A stretch of 64,000 bases of DNA from Agarophyton chilense (GCA_030374765.1 JARGXX010000080.1:124001-188000); one strand, 5' to 3'; counted from the first letter of the stretch, positions 33,731 through 46,089 are shown. Notes: a model not told the origin generated them from the sequence alone. A program made the numbers and translations.

Positions 33731-34573
33731 TTGACTATACACCAAGAGTTCAAAACAGCACTCCAAGCTGCCAATTGCTCTGCTATGCGAGCTGTAAAGG
33801 CTTTGGATGATACTCCTACTCATTCAGCAAGAAGTGAGGCCAAAAGAGATGCAATGCGCGAGAGCCGGGCTTTGGATGACACTCTTACTCATTCTGCAAG
33901 AAATGAGACCAAGAGAGATGCCTTGCGCAGTAACCGAGCTTTAGAAGACACTCCTACCCAGATACAAATAAACAAGGCCAACAGCTTTGAAATGAGCCGG
34001 TCTAGAAGCCTAGAGCGCATTCCTGATCTACAACACCGGCTGCAATCTTTTAGAACTTCTCAGCAAGTGTTCCGCCGATTTTTCGGTAAGCACGAAGAAG
34101 AGCGCTGTTCATATCTTGAACTTGGCCCCATGGACGTTCCGTGTCGCTCCTGCAACGCATTGCACTTTGGAGATGAGCGTATTGTAAGGAGCTCTAGCAC
34201 CAATCCTTTTTTCGTAACTTGCTGCAACAAGGGCCCCCGGTCCATTCCTCTGCTTCAGAATCCCTCTCCTGTACTTCGCCAGCTCTTGACTGACACTGGA
34301 ACTCGGGCTACAAACTTCCGAAATGATATACGGGCCTACAACACAGTCTTATCAATGGCTTCAGTCAAATCCAAGTGGGTCAGGGCGGCTGCCAAAACTA
34401 TAGCTTTTAACCCCACTGTTACTTTGCAGGGACAGATCTATCACTTCATGGGCCATCTTCTACCTGCTCCCGGACGCCAGCTGACCTTTCTCTCGGTCTT
34501 CACTCCCCGAAAATTAAATCGCAACAAGGGCTGCATATTTCTTCTGAACCGCTGCTTTCAGCCAAATATGTAA
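33731..34573 (+). pseudogene. Helitron N-terminal region with zinc finger
   Basis: The frame starts with a repeated ~27-residue unit (ALDDTPTHSARSEAKRDAMR, then ALDDTLTHSARNETKRDALR, then a third). The typical Helitron zinc motif follows, MDVPCRSCNALHFGDER with FVTCCNKG, then NFRNDIRAYNTVLSMAS and GQIYHFMGHLLPAPG, the conserved N-terminal Helitron domain. It ends at TAA 34571-34573, shortly before the inserted Tc1 element. In the family this part binds DNA next to Rep. Confidence 0.8.
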
Positions 34574-34653
34574 AGAATTCTGTATTGGCAAAGCTCTTTG
34601 TCCATGTGTAGGGACTACTCGTCCACCAACTCCCAAAAAAATTCAGTCTCCAT

Positions 34654-35907
34654 CAGTGCGTGTCTCTATGAAAAGCGCGCCAAAAAAACCGCGAAATTCA
34701 AACGCGCACAAACAGTGTCTAAAACTCAAAACCAAGTCATTGATCATTTTAAACATCTGCTTTCACAGTGTGATCTACAATCACAGACAATCATCCCCAA
34801 GAGGTTCTTTGGTTTCAAAAAGCACTCGTAACGATGACCATTACACCTTTGTCACAGTTTGAAAAGGGACCAATGGTGGCTCTGCGCCACGAAATGATTC
34901 CTGTTAGAGACATTTCAAATAACCCAAATCGAGCTCCTTTTGACAGTTTCTTGCTTTCTGAAGCGCCATTACAGCAACAAAGCGAACAATAACCCCCAAA
35001 ATGCCCTCAAAATTAGTGAAAAAAGCAAACGCTTGCTACTTCTACTCGCATCTACCGGATAATATAGTGCGTGTGAGCTCAAAGGGAGACTCAATTACCC
35101 GTCGGTGTACGCCGCATTCAACAAGTAGTAAGGGCGTAGCCAAATCTTCAATATAGAAAGTTTTTGAGGGCCCCAAAAATGAATTCTGGACATAACGAAA
35201 AGCGCCTTCGATGGGCGAGACGTAATATTAGCAAGGGTGAAAACCATTTGTTTAAAGTGGTTTTCTTTGACGAGAAGAAGTTCAACCTGGATGGGCCGGA
35301 CGGATTTGCATATTATTGGTACGATCTACGCAGAACCTCGTCGTTTTTCTACCCTTCAAAATGGGGGTGGATCTGTCATGGTATGGGGAGCTATTTCATT
35401 TTATGGTGTGTCAAAGCTAATATTTATTAATGGCAAAGAAAATGCCTTAACGTATTGCAACACTTTGGAACAGGGGTTGTTGCCGTTTGTGGCTGAAACG
35501 TTTAGAGAATCGTCTCCCTATATTTTTCAAAAGGACAATGCACCAATTCACACTGCAAACGTTACGCGTGAATAGCTAGTACAGAAGCGTATTGCTGTTC
35601 TACCGTTTCCAGCAAAATCTCCTGACCTATATATAATAGAGAATGTTTGGGGGAAGATAGCTCGTAAAGTGTACGCGGGACATAAACAGTTCGAATCAGT
35701 GGAAGAGCTGAAGGCTACTATGATAGAGGTTTGTGAGAACTTTGAAACTGATTACCTCCTAAAGTTATATGACAGCATTAAAAGACGTCTCCTAGCTGTC
35801 ATTGACCCAAAAGGAGACGCCAAAAGATATTAAAAGGGTTGAAGTGAGCTCATAAAAAGCTTGTGCGCATTTAATTTTCGCGGTCTAGATTGCTAGTGCT
35901 GCACTGT
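34654..35907 (+). mobile_element. Tc1/mariner element, copy 2, inserted in the Helitron
   Basis: Inverted ends begin CAGTGC (34654) and finish GCACTG (35907). An inner repeat pair, ACCGCGAAATTCAAACGCGCACA at 34689-34713 and its complement at about 35862-35886, supports the bounds, though the expected TA duplication is worn. The body is a single decayed transposase. Confidence 0.65.
34834..35833 (+). pseudogene. Tc1/mariner transposase, copy 2
   Basis: ATG 34834 opens MTITPLSQFEKGPMVALRHE, the first helix-turn-helix. ELKGRLNYPSVYAAF near 35070 is the second. The catalytic domain shows VVFFDEKKFNLDGPDGFAYY with the first Asp, a frameshift near 35330, GGGSVMVWGAISFYG, DNAPIHTA with the second Asp, and AKSPDLYIIENVWG with the third acidic residue. 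It ends DPKGDAKRY, TAA 35831-35833. One frameshift and a TAG at 35575 inactivate it. The catalytic residues themselves survive. Confidence 0.8.
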
Positions 35908-36754
35908 TTTACGCATGTAGGAGAGAGCGTCGCGTGTCTTATGATTGATGGCTGCGCTGTATGCTGGGGACAGGTGACAAGTTCAGCCAAAGGCCTTTTT
36001 ATACTCATAGCGTTTGGCAAGAGCAACATGCCTTAAAACGAACGGTTGTTGTAATTTGATTTTATGGGAGTGTACATTAATGACTCCGTCTAAAACACCA
36101 AGGCTACCGCCAGGATGACCTTCCTGCTTGGCCTCCGCCATCCAATTCTCACTGAGCTAGCAACTCTGCTTCACAAGGTAAATCCATACGTACATATTCA
36201 CAAAGTGAGCGCAGGTTATGAAAAGGAAAAGGAAAAGAAAGAAAAAGACGAGAAGGAAACGAAAGTAAAAGAAGAAAAACAAATGAAGGTAGTCAGCCTT
36301 AACAATTTAGTATGGTCGTCGCCGACCGTCATTGACAACTATAACTACCCTGCACGCAGTTCCCCCGCCGGTGCTGACCGTCGCCGGGTCACCCACGTCT
36401 CACAGCTTGCCACTGTGCGACGAGTAGTTGCGCGCCAAAACAATTTCAAACATAAAGCATAACAAATAAAAACTCAAAAAATCATCCAAAGTGGTGTGCC
36501 AGTGGCAACCGCCCCGCGCAGCCCAGATTCGGCTGTTACGGCCAAACCCAGTATCCAGCCCCCATTCTCACATTCTCCCCAACTGCATAGCCCGTGCTCA
36601 TTCAGCGCTCTCGTCGAATCAGATCCCTCCACTTGGGCCGAAGACCCAAGACGCCCCATTAGAACCAGACCACTTGTCCATACTACGTTGCATGAAGGCA
36701 TTTGCAGTAGCCACTCAGATGGCCGTTTCAAGTTGAGATTAAGATGAGGCGCAT

Positions 36755-37592
36755 ATGCGTTTTTCCGCGGAGGGTGCCCAAAAGTGCCCATGCTTAAATC
36801 CACATTTTGTTTTCCATTATTTCCGGCACTCCAAAGGGCTTGGGGGCACAGTCGATCTAACCTCAACACATATATTCTGTGGACTTCATGAGTGGGCACT
36901 CAACGACGATCACCCCACTTCGTATCAAATGGTCATCCACGCAGATCGTCGCCCGCTTGGAGAGCACATTCGCCGCTACAACGTTCCTCAGTTTTCTGAA
37001 GTGGCGGCCCTCATTCCCTGTAAAAAAGATGGTGAAACTGGTGTCCGCGACATCATAGTGCGTAAGCGAGGTGTTCTGAACTCCACTGGATGCGAAGTTT
37101 TGGATACCACACCAGTTAACCAGAGGTCCTTCGATCCCTTGACGTACGTCATTCTTTTTCCATATGGACATGACGATTGGCACATGAGCCTCAGGTTCAC
37201 TCCACCCAACTCTAACACACAGAAGAAGGTGACTCTTTTATGTACTATTCATGGCAGCTGTTCCAGAAGCCTACCGAGTTTAGTACCATCCTGCACGGCG
37301 AACGAATACTTCAGCAGTACTTGGTGGATCAATTCTGTAAGTTCCAGTCCGAACATCTCTAATATCTCCGTAACAACCAGCAGAAATTACAGGCACCCGA
37401 GTACACCTCCCTCACAGGGAATCTGGGTGATTCTCTTCACGCAGTGGATAAGGAAGATTTTGTGCGTGTCGGAAGACTGTTTGTGCTACCTTCCACATTC
37501 ATCGGAGGCGACCAATACATGAGGCAGCAACTACATGACATAATTGCAATATCCAATAAACTTGGAAACCCAAATATCTTTCTTACCATGAT
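36755..37592 (+). pseudogene. Helitron Rep, first part
   Basis: YQMVIHADRRPLGEHIRRYN, SEVAALIP, VRDIIVRKRG and SFDPLTYVILFPYGHDDW are hallmark Helitron blocks. A frameshift near 37210 leads to QQYLVDQFCKFQSEHL, YLRNNQ, VGRLFVLPSTFIGG and NPNIFLTM. The frame is cut at 37592 by a solo LTR and rejoins at 38040 (TSNPNWPEI). Confidence 0.85.
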
Positions 37593-38039
37593 TGTAACGC
37601 AATGACTGGTGGGTCAGCGTACTGTTCTCAACCGGTGGTAGCGAGGTAGAGAGGGTCCTAAGGGTCGAATCCTTGACGGCGGCAATCCCAGAGTACCTGA
37701 TGCAATGGGCTTGCGTTTACTGCGTAGTCCTACAGGTCGGAGCTACGGAAAGGATGGCTTGAAGACCAATTGGTGAAACTAATTTACCAAAGGTGGCTAA
37801 TTTAGTATCCTAATGGTGCTTATCTTACTCTAAAGGAGAAGCGACACTCCACCCAAGTAAAGAACAATGGCGAGGGGCTGGGATCTCCCTGGCACTGTAG
37901 TGCTAATCTCTTACACTAATTAAAATAAAATAATAATCTAAATGAGCCCAGCTGAGGTCGGCCAGTCCACGTGGCGTCTGTAAGATACTTCAGACCCCGG
38001 CAGCTTACAGAGCTCAACCGTTATCGTTGCTCCTTCCCA
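37593..38039 (-). repeat. Solo LTR 1 of family A
   Basis: Plus-strand edges are TGTAACGC and CTTCCCA. Flanks are atgat (37588-37592) and atgac (38040-38044), a near-perfect 5-bp duplication. No internal retrotransposon sequence is present, so it arose by LTR-LTR recombination. Confidence 0.9.
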
Positions 38040-38790
38040 ATGACCAGTAATCCCAACTGGCCTGAGATCAGAGGAGCGCTCTTCCCCGGTCAGTAATCAC
38101 AGAATAGGCCCGATTTGTGTGCGCGATTTTTTAGGCTAAAGCTCAAGGCTTTGATGGCCTTCATCATTGAGGAACAATACTTTGGTACCGTACCGGCCCA
38201 TGTGCGGGTCATTGAAATACAGAAGAGAGGTTTGCCGTATGCTCAAATCATCTTCTTTTTGGACTTTAGCTCTAAACACAGACTCTTTCTCCGGAGAAGT
38301 TGAAAATCTCATTTCCGCAGAAATACCGCCCTCAACCAACCCAACTCTTCTCCAGTTGGTTTTGAAGAACATGATTCATACGCCCTGTGGCTCTGATAAC
38401 CACTCTGCGCCCTGCATGGGTGAAAGAGTCTGCGAAAAATACTTCCCGAAGGAGTTCAATGGCGAGACTTGCCGCCTTCAGAGGGAGTACTACATCTCCT
38501 ATCGCCGTTGTTCTCCAGAAGGTGGCGGTGAGTCATTGCAGTACAGAGTCCGTACTGGCCGTCAATAAAGTGTAGTATCGCTGGATAACTATTGGGTCGT
38601 CCCGTACAGCCCTGATCTACTTCGCAAGAATGCATGTCACATGAATGTCGAGTTGTGCGTCTCTCGAGCCGAAAGAATTAAGTACCTTTTCAAATACGTT
38701 TGCAAAGGGTCAGATCGAATCACTACGGAAATTGCAGCAGAAAATGGTCGATACAATGAGATCAGGACCTGTCACGGCGCTAGGTACGGG
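38040..38790 (+). pseudogene. Helitron Rep, catalytic part (HUH lost)
   Basis: TSNPNWPEI, RPDLCARFFRLKLKALM, VRVIEIQKRGLPYAQIIFFL: the last block is where Helitron Rep carries its HUH pair (GLPHxH). Here it reads GLPYAQ, so both metal-binding His are gone. Downstream, CMGERVCEKYFPKEFN and IKYLFKYVCKGSDR hold the conserved region of the catalytic tyrosines. Stops and one frameshift (~38260) break it. The frame continues after solo LTR 2. Confidence 0.85.
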
Positions 38791-39237
38791 TGTAACGCAA
38801 TGACGGGTGAAGTCAGCGCACGGGTCTTGACCGGTGGTAGCGTGGTAGAGCGGGTCCTAAGGTTCGAATCCTTGACGGTGGCACTCCCAGAGGACTTGGT
38901 GCAATGGGCTTGCGTTTACTGCGTAGTCCTACAGGTTGGAGCTACGGAAACGATGGCTTGAAGACCAAAGGGTGGAACTAATATACCAAAGGTGGTTATT
39001 TAGTATCCTAACGCTGCATACCATACTCTAAGGGAGAATCGTCACTCGAGCCAAGTAAATAGTACTGGCGAGGGGCTGAGATCTCCCTGGCACTGTAGTG
39101 TTAATCTATTACACTAATTAAAGTAAAATAATATTCTACATGAGTCCACCTGAGGTCGACCGGTACACGTGTCACCTGCAACATCCTTCGGGGCCCGGCG
39201 GCTTACAGGGATCAACCTCTATCACCGCTCCTTCACA
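38791..39237 (-). repeat. Solo LTR 2 of family A
   Basis: Plus-strand edges are TGTAACGC and CCTTCACA. Flanks are acggg (38786-38790) and atggg (39238-39242), four of five matching. The tRNA-like stretch with GGTTCGAATCC is intact here (around 38868-38878). Confidence 0.9.
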
Positions 39238-40436
39238 ATGGGTCAGCTTCCGAGGCGGTGTGGCGGTTGTAATTCTTCGATATTGTGGACCGCCACCAAC
39301 CCGTCATATAACTCGACGTTCACTTGGAGCATCATTATACGGTGTTTTTCCGAGAAGGCGGTGAATGGTTTGCTTTAACTCGAGAAAGACCGGCTACAAA
39401 GCTTTGCGAGTGGTTCGTGGCTAACCAAAAGTTCCCCGGTGCCCATTATATTCGCTACGAAAACTATCCAAAGTACTTCAAATGGAACAAGTTGCAAAAA
39501 TGCTGTCTTCCAAGAGCTTGCTTAAGGCGTCGCTCCGTTTCGCGGGGTCACACTTCCTCTTCTATAGCTGTTCCAGGTGAGCTTTATGATTTCGATCGCG
39601 AGGGAGCACATGTCATTGGCCGTATCTACGCCGTAAGTCCCCGTGAAGGAGAACGATATTTCTTGCGATTGCTCCTCACACAGGTTTCGGGTGGTACTTC
39701 ATTTGGAAACTTGTGTACCGTACAGGGCGAGGTATGTGCTACGTTTAGAGACGCATGTCTCAAAATGGGTCTGTTAACAGACGATGCAGAATGGAAGCGC
39801 ACGATTTCCGAGTCCTTCGAGTCTTCTTTTGTGCCTCTTACACATTTATTGGCTACAATCTTGCTATACTGCGAACCCGCAGACCCACGATCATTTTGGA
39901 ATGAGCACATGTCAATGTTTTTGCAAGATCTTCGAGCCCAACATAGAGGCATGGAGCAAGCGCTCTTTAATGATGAAGTAGCCTCTTTCTATGCTTTGCT
40001 TGAGGTCCAAACCGCTCTGCAAGAAATGAGTTCATCAGTCTCCTTGGAGAATTACGGCCTACCATGGCATCCAGCTCAGCTTCCTACACTGAGCAATCCT
40101 ATGCAATCTGAACAACAGGTGCACAGTGACCTAGGAAAAGTTGAGCACTCTTCTATTCCGCGGTTCAACTCAGTTCAAAGAAATGCATTCAACAAGATGG
40201 TCGGCGCTATTCTTCCAGGAGTGTCATCAGAGAGTTGCAAGGTGTTGGGAATACTTCAAGGGCTTCTCACTCCACAGATCAGTCATCACGTGTGTTCTTT
40301 TTTGATGCACCCGGAGGTACAGGCAAGACATTTTTTTCCAGAGCTATACACGCAGTTCTAAAGCTTCGAGGCAAAAATGTACTCACAGTTGCAACATCAG
40401 CTGTAGCTGCTGTGCTACTAGATGGACGTCATACCG
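39238..40436 (+). pseudogene. Helitron Rep C-terminus and start of the PIF1-type helicase
   Basis: Across the solo LTR the frame rejoins as RYG-SASEAVWRL, then DVHLEHHYTVFF and the long open piece to 40361 (YYNYPKYF-like, EGERYFLRLLLTQVSGGTSF, FNSVQRNAFNKM). A frameshift near 40270 leads to the helicase Walker A motif FFDAPGGTGKTFF and to ATSAVAAVLLDGRHT. At 40436 it is cut by retrotransposon B and resumes at 51639 with HSTFKMPIPV. Confidence 0.85.
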
Positions 40437-41070
40437 TGTCGTATAGTGGCCTAAGGGCTGACCTTTGAGGTTGTCAATATACTACACTGACCTTGTAGGT
40501 GATGGATGCCATGGATCATCGGCCATGCAGCTCCGGGCGAGCTACCATCTAGGTGTTGTCAGCCACGTGTAGTGTTGACATGTACCTTATGGTTGAGTAA
40601 TTGTTAGTACTTGTAATTGTAATTTTATTTATTTTAGTACAATAGTGGAGTGGCCACCTGGCACTGTAGCCAGTGCTGGCCAGGTCTCTGACACTAGGTC
40701 AGAGACCGTGCCTTGCTGGCACCTCCCGTGTGATCTGGAGAGTGCAGTCCACTGCATTTAGGGTACTGCATCTCCCCCATCCTAATCTGATAAAGACAGG
40801 CATCACTTGGGTCACGACTACACCTTTTGGTTCATTGTTTCTCAACTACCACACAGGCTTTCCCGCATGTGGACGCCTACCATGGTTCACCTACACGGTA
40901 CAGGCTAGTTGCCCCGCCGTTTGCCCCTGCAGGTTTACACGGTGCCCTGTTACCATCAAGGTTTATTACGTCTACCTTCTACGGTTGAGCGTGACCACGC
41001 TCCCTACTGTTGAGCGTCACCACGCTCCCGAGACAAGACAGTAGCATACCCCAGAGGTGATTGTACGATA
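40437..41070 (+). repeat. B 5' LTR
   Basis: It begins TGTCGTATAGTGGC and ends GATTGTACGATA. Relative to the 3' LTR it has an extra ~25-bp tandem copy near its 3' end (ttgagcgtgaccacgctccc beside ttgagcgtcaccacgctccc). That unit is itself an imperfect palindrome around GAGCGTG/CACGCTC. Confidence 0.9.
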
Positions 41071-41073
41071 TTT

Positions 41074-41085
41074 TGGTCTCCCGAC
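41074..41085 (+). other. B primer-binding site
   Basis: TGGTCTCCCGAC three bases after the LTR, identical to family A (13247-13258). It implies the same primer tRNA for two elements with unrelated LTRs. Confidence 0.7.
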
Positions 41086-41145
41086 TTAGAAAGTATTTTT
41101 AGTTTTCGTCGTACCTTCACGGTTCACACGAGATTTCGAGAAGGA

Positions 41146-43427
41146 TTGAACGCTCGTACACATATTTGGGTTCAGGAAATCCCGCAAAGCAATACAGGAT
41201 ACCACTATTGGTCACAAATGGAACGAACTAAAAGGAATACGCGTGGTTCAAGCGCCCCGCCAAGCCATAAAGTTTTTAAAGGAGCCCATCGGCTCAACCG
41301 ATTCTGGAGAACCCCGTGGAGCTGCTCCGGCACCCTCGGGACAAAACCGTAGAGGTACATGGTCCGCCGCCTATGGCAACGGAACCTCAAAGGTAATTAC
41401 CAATTGAGATTGCAGCGGAGGAGCTATGGCCTCAGCTCGAAGAGCGAGCGAATGCGCTCGTCACCCTCGCGGTCGAAGATGCATTAATTATAAAGGAGAA
41501 GTCGGATACCCGGATGGTCCCGCCCTCAGCGGACGTCGATGCATTTACCCGTATTGTGGTTGACCGAGAAGCTCAGGAGTTATCGGACAGGATACCTGAA
41601 ATGGTGAAACAGTATCTCTTCACAGATGATAGGGAGCATGTTTACCGCGCTGTGCAGGACCTTTGGGTTTCCGAGGGATTCGCAAAATCCCGACCTACAC
41701 AGGTGGACATCACAAAGCGCATACCACAAGGGTTCCAAATGGGTCATGCCACCCATTCCAAACACTTACCGACTGATAGTCAGTACCTACAAGGTTCAAA
41801 GAAGAGTCAATAGGTCCCGGGGAAGGTAGATCCTCAAGACATTTATCTGCCACCAATTAGTGGGTTTTTTCAAAAAAATATCCATGGAGGTGGTCCCAAG
41901 GACGATTCGTCTGACTCGTTGGATGAGCGACGAAGAAACCGAAAAGGGAAGAAGCGGAGGACGAAGAGGTGAAAGAATGGAAAGGATGATTCAGACCCCG
42001 GCTCGTCAGACTCCAGTTCCAATACGAGTTCATCGTCGGATGATGAACGTAAAGGTAGGAAGAAGAAGAAACCGAACAGGTCGACGAAGAAGTCGTCGAA
42101 AAAGAGCCGAAAGAGTAAAAAGCGATACAATGAGTCGCCCGACTCTGAGTTGGACACCGAAATGGACTTGGAGGTGCACCAACCGTTGAACGATATGTTC
42201 ACCAAAGCGGTTGATTACAGGACTTATCGGTTGATCAACACGTCTTCTGAATACACCCAAGAGGTTGCTCAGAAGATTACTAAGAACCACAAGAAGCTCA
42301 GCTTCTAAATGGGTGACACAACCTTCACAAATACTGATCCTATTGTGGTGATTGAGTTTATACAGAAGTTCAAGCTTGCATGTGACTAAAATGGTTTTTC
42401 CGATGGCGTTGCTATGTGGCTATTTCAGTTTTACCTGAAAGGACAAGCATACTAATTGCTGCAGGGTAGGCTCCGCGGCAATATCTTAGCGATGGATGAC
42501 AATGGCACAGAGATGCTGGAGTCATACCCAGAAGTGGTCAATTTCCTTTTGGAAACATACGCCCCCGATGAGTTTATCCAAGAGACTGATTCGGAAGTCC
42601 TCCCCTACCATCAAAGGTCTGGGCAAACCGAATCGGAGTTTTCGCTCGCGCTGTGGAATCTGGGAACCCGCTGTGGTAATGTGTTCACTACCTCTTGGTT
42701 AAAGTCGCTATTTCCCGACAATGTAGACAAAGCGATCCGTTCCCAGGTACGCAACTACCTGGCCAATAACCGAAAGGTAGACTAAAATGGGCTGGATCGA
42801 TACTCCCAGGGCCTTGGAGATACCCTTCGGCTGGGAAAGAGACCAGCCGTGCCTCCAGCCTCGAAGGATAAATCGAAAAGGTCTGTCTTGGAAATTGAAG
42901 ACACTAAAACCTCAGAGGGTAGCTCGCACATTGAAGTACCTACAGGGACCGCTATCCACTTGGTAGCGACCCAGGGGCGGTCCTCCAAACCTTCGACGGT
43001 AGGAAATTGGTCGTTAACGCGTACACCAAACTCGGTACAATCACCGCCAAGTGCGGTGAGCTCGCATAGGATGCTGGGAGCGAGCTCCCATAACTCGCCA
43101 CCAACATCCTACGCCACTGCTCCTACCAACCAGGTTTCGAGGCCCCCCTGAATGGTAACGCGAGACCCCCGAACTGAAGGCCTCGTTTGCTGGTTCTGCC
43201 TCGCGACAGACCATTTGGCAAACAATTGCGCTAACTTACCTCCATGGATGAGAGACCAAATGATTCAGGCTCGCATGCAAAATCACCAACGTTTCTATGG
43301 GTCTTCAACGCAAGCACCAAATAGGTTCCAACCCCGTACACCGGTACAGGTCAATACCATCGAGGAAACAACAAACTTGGACTCAACCCCTCCCGTACAG
43401 GAGGAAAACGCCGAACGGTTGGCGTAA
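41146..43427 (+). pseudogene. B gag with CCHC zinc knuckle
   Basis: The N-terminal part (41146-41813, broken frames) includes DRIPEMVKQYLFTDDREHVY. A very charged Arg/Ser/Asp segment lies at ~41880-42190. The capsid block is 42456-42785 (YPEVVNFLLETYAPDEFIQE, SLALWNLGTRCGNVF), parallel to family A. The open piece 43152-43427 holds CWFCLATDHLANNC, a canonical CX2CX4HX4C knuckle for RNA packaging. Stops lie at several junctions. Confidence 0.75.
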
Positions 43428-43882
43428 TGGCCGAACCCAACCTGCAATTGGAAGGCCAATCGATACCCAGAACCTTGAAGGTGGAAGAGAACACGTCACA
43501 ACCAGTTCCGGTTTGTCATATGAAGTACAACAACTATAAAGTACGTGCTTCAATTTGTTTCTCCGATCGCCTTGCGGTTCCAGTCACCTACGTGATGGAT
43601 ACGGGGGCCGGCCCAAACGTCCTGAACTCCGGCGTCATACTTGAGGCGGTACTTCGGAACTTGAGCCGACCTACCGACAACAACCCGCTGGTGGATGCAA
43701 ATGAGCGCCCATTAAACCTTCGAGGTATGCTCACCACTGTGGTGCAGCTCGGACACCTTAAGGTAAGACTGCAATTCTTTGTTGTCGACCGTTTACCAAC
43801 AGACTGCCTACTAGGTACGAACTTCATCTACAGACATGTCAAAGCAATCCTTCCTGGTTCCCATACCTTCTCTCTACGTTAG
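43427..43882 (+). pseudogene. B aspartic protease
   Basis: YVMDTGAGPNVLN is the active-site loop; a beta-rich segment VQLGHLKVRLQFFVVDRLPT and CLLGTNFIYRHV follow as in pepsin-type retroviral proteases. The frame (151 codons) overlaps the end of the gag frame and stops at TAG 43880-43882; pol continues in another frame. Confidence 0.8.
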
Positions 43883-44207
43883 GGGGGACGAATTGCCATT
43901 TTAGGTAATACAGAAACCAAACGGGGATGGTTCGTCAAACGGAAGAAGACGAAATCTACCGAAACGGTCTCCAACAAAGTGCGCATTACCAAACAGGTTG
44001 TTATCCTGCCAATGCACCAAATATTGGTACCGGTGTCGTGTGCGAACCCCGTGCTGGTCATACTACAAAACCATCCGAGGTTAGCACATCGACACCTCAC
44101 CTTGATGGCAACCGGGATTGTCGACAACATCCCAAATCAACCCTTTCAGGAGTGTCTCAGTAACTTCAGCAGTCACGACGTGAAGTTGTAAAAAATACTA
44201 ATGTAGG

Positions 44208-46085
44208 CATCGCACAACCGGCACCACAAGGGGTCTTCACCGTAGCTCACACTGATCTCGGCGAAGTCACCTTCGATAAGGAAGGGGGGTGCGCAAATGC
44301 GTTCACAACCACAAAGGTATCGATAAATACCAACTTGGAAGCAAAGCTAACCGATAAGGCATCAGTAGACAAAGAAGAGGAACCTGACCCTGAGAGGCAA
44401 TGGCAAGATACAGTCCAGATCGGTGAAGATAACGGCGAACTGCGGGGCCGTATTCTCGACCTTCTGGAGGAGTTTGAAACCATGTGGTCAGCCCATCTGG
44501 GCCAAATTAAGGCCACACAGCATCGCATCGAGCTCCTCCCTGACTCGAAGCCGATTTATCAGCAACCATACCGTGCAGGTCCGAAGGCGAGAGAGGTAGA
44601 ACTCAAAGAAGTGGAGTGAATGCTCCAAGAAGGTGTAATTGAACCAGCCAACTCAGATTGGGCTAGTCCCTTGGTTCTGGTTCAGAAGAAAGGGGATAAC
44701 CGTATTAGGTTTTTTGTGGACTACAGGAGGCCCAATAGCGTGACCATCAGGGATTCGTACCCGATAACTATAATGGATGAGTGCATCGACTCCTTGAGAG
44801 ATGCGCAGATATTTACCACGATTGATGCCAATTGTGGTTATTGACAGGTACCCGTATGTGAGGAAGATCGAGACAAAACGACCTTCACGTGCCATGCAGG
44901 TTTGTTTCGCTTCACGCGGATGACTTTTGGGTTGCGCAGTGCTCCAGCCACCTTTCAAAGGGCGCTGGAAATCATCCTTTCGAAGGTTAAATGGACAACC
45001 GCATTGGTATACATCGATGATGTAATCATCTATTCCAGATCGGTAGAAGAGCATTTTGCACACGTACGCACCGTATTTACCCTCCTAGCTGAGGCCAGGG
45101 TGACGCTGAAGCTACGAAAATGCGTTTTCTTTACCAACACGGTTGAATACCTGGGCCACATCATAGGCCCTGGTACCCTAGAGGTTGCGATGAGCAACAT
45201 TAGAGCCGTACAGGAGGTCAAGTTGCCACGATCCCAGACAGGCATACGATCCTTTATAGGTTTATGCAACGCCTATCGTCACTTGGTGAAGGGATTCGCG
45301 AAAATAGCGGCTCCCTTCAACAAGAAGCTCCAGAAAGGTGAACCAGAACGGTTTGAGAATCTATCGAACGACGAAATGGATACCTTTGAGGAAATGAAAC
45401 GAGCGGTGTTGTCGCCGCCAATCTTAGCGTTACCGAAAACAGGTCTACCGTACACGCTGGATACAGATGCATCCCATGCCCAAATTGGTTGTTGTCTCAT
45501 GCAGGAGCAGCACAACGGAGACACATTACCTATAGGGTACTGGAGCCGCGCTATGAATGAGGCGGAGCAGAACTACACTGTAACCGAGAAAGAATGTCTA
45601 GCAGTAGTGTGGAGCATGTTGATGCTCCGTCTATACATTTATGGTGAGCGCTTTACAATGAGCACGGACCACGACGCCTTAAGGTGGATCCTCGGACTCG
45701 TAGATGCGTCTGGTAGACTTGCCCGTTGGAGGTTGAGACTGTCGCAGTTTGAATACGACGTACAGTATCGTCCAGGAATCAAGCACAACATAGCTGACGC
45801 TATGTCCTGCTTAAACACCTCAGGGTTAGAGATAGAACCGGTAAACGATGATATCCCTTGCTTTTTGGTGTCATCAAACCAAAATGGTACTGGCGAACAC
45901 CTAGAAGGATGTTGGGAATTACCTGAAGAAGATGCTTTGCGGAACACCGACATGGAAAAGCTGATACTGACCCTAGAGGAAACGAACGTCATGACCGTAA
46001 CCCGAGAGAAGTTTCTATGAGAACAGGCCCAGGATGCGTACTGCATAACCCTGGCTGACCAAATTGGTTTCAAAGGATCACCATT
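44208..46085 (+). pseudogene. B reverse transcriptase and RNase H
   Basis: A single frame runs through the whole region, broken by TGA at 44617, 44842 and 46018. RT motifs: IRFFVDYRRPNSVTIRDSYP, TTIDANCGY-stop-QV (the stop stands where Trp is expected), TRMTFGLRSAPATFQ and ALVYIDDVIIYS with both catalytic Asp. RNase H: YTLDTDASHAQIGCCLMQ, YWSRAMNEAEQNYTVTEKEC, MSTDHDALRW. Apart from the stops it looks well preserved. Confidence 0.9.
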
Positions 46086-46089
46086 CGAT

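Noticed and set aside
43880..44207. Possible programmed frameshift or readthrough between protease and RT of element B
   Set aside because: The pol frame in this interval is not cleanly open, and decay explains the break without a recoding signal.
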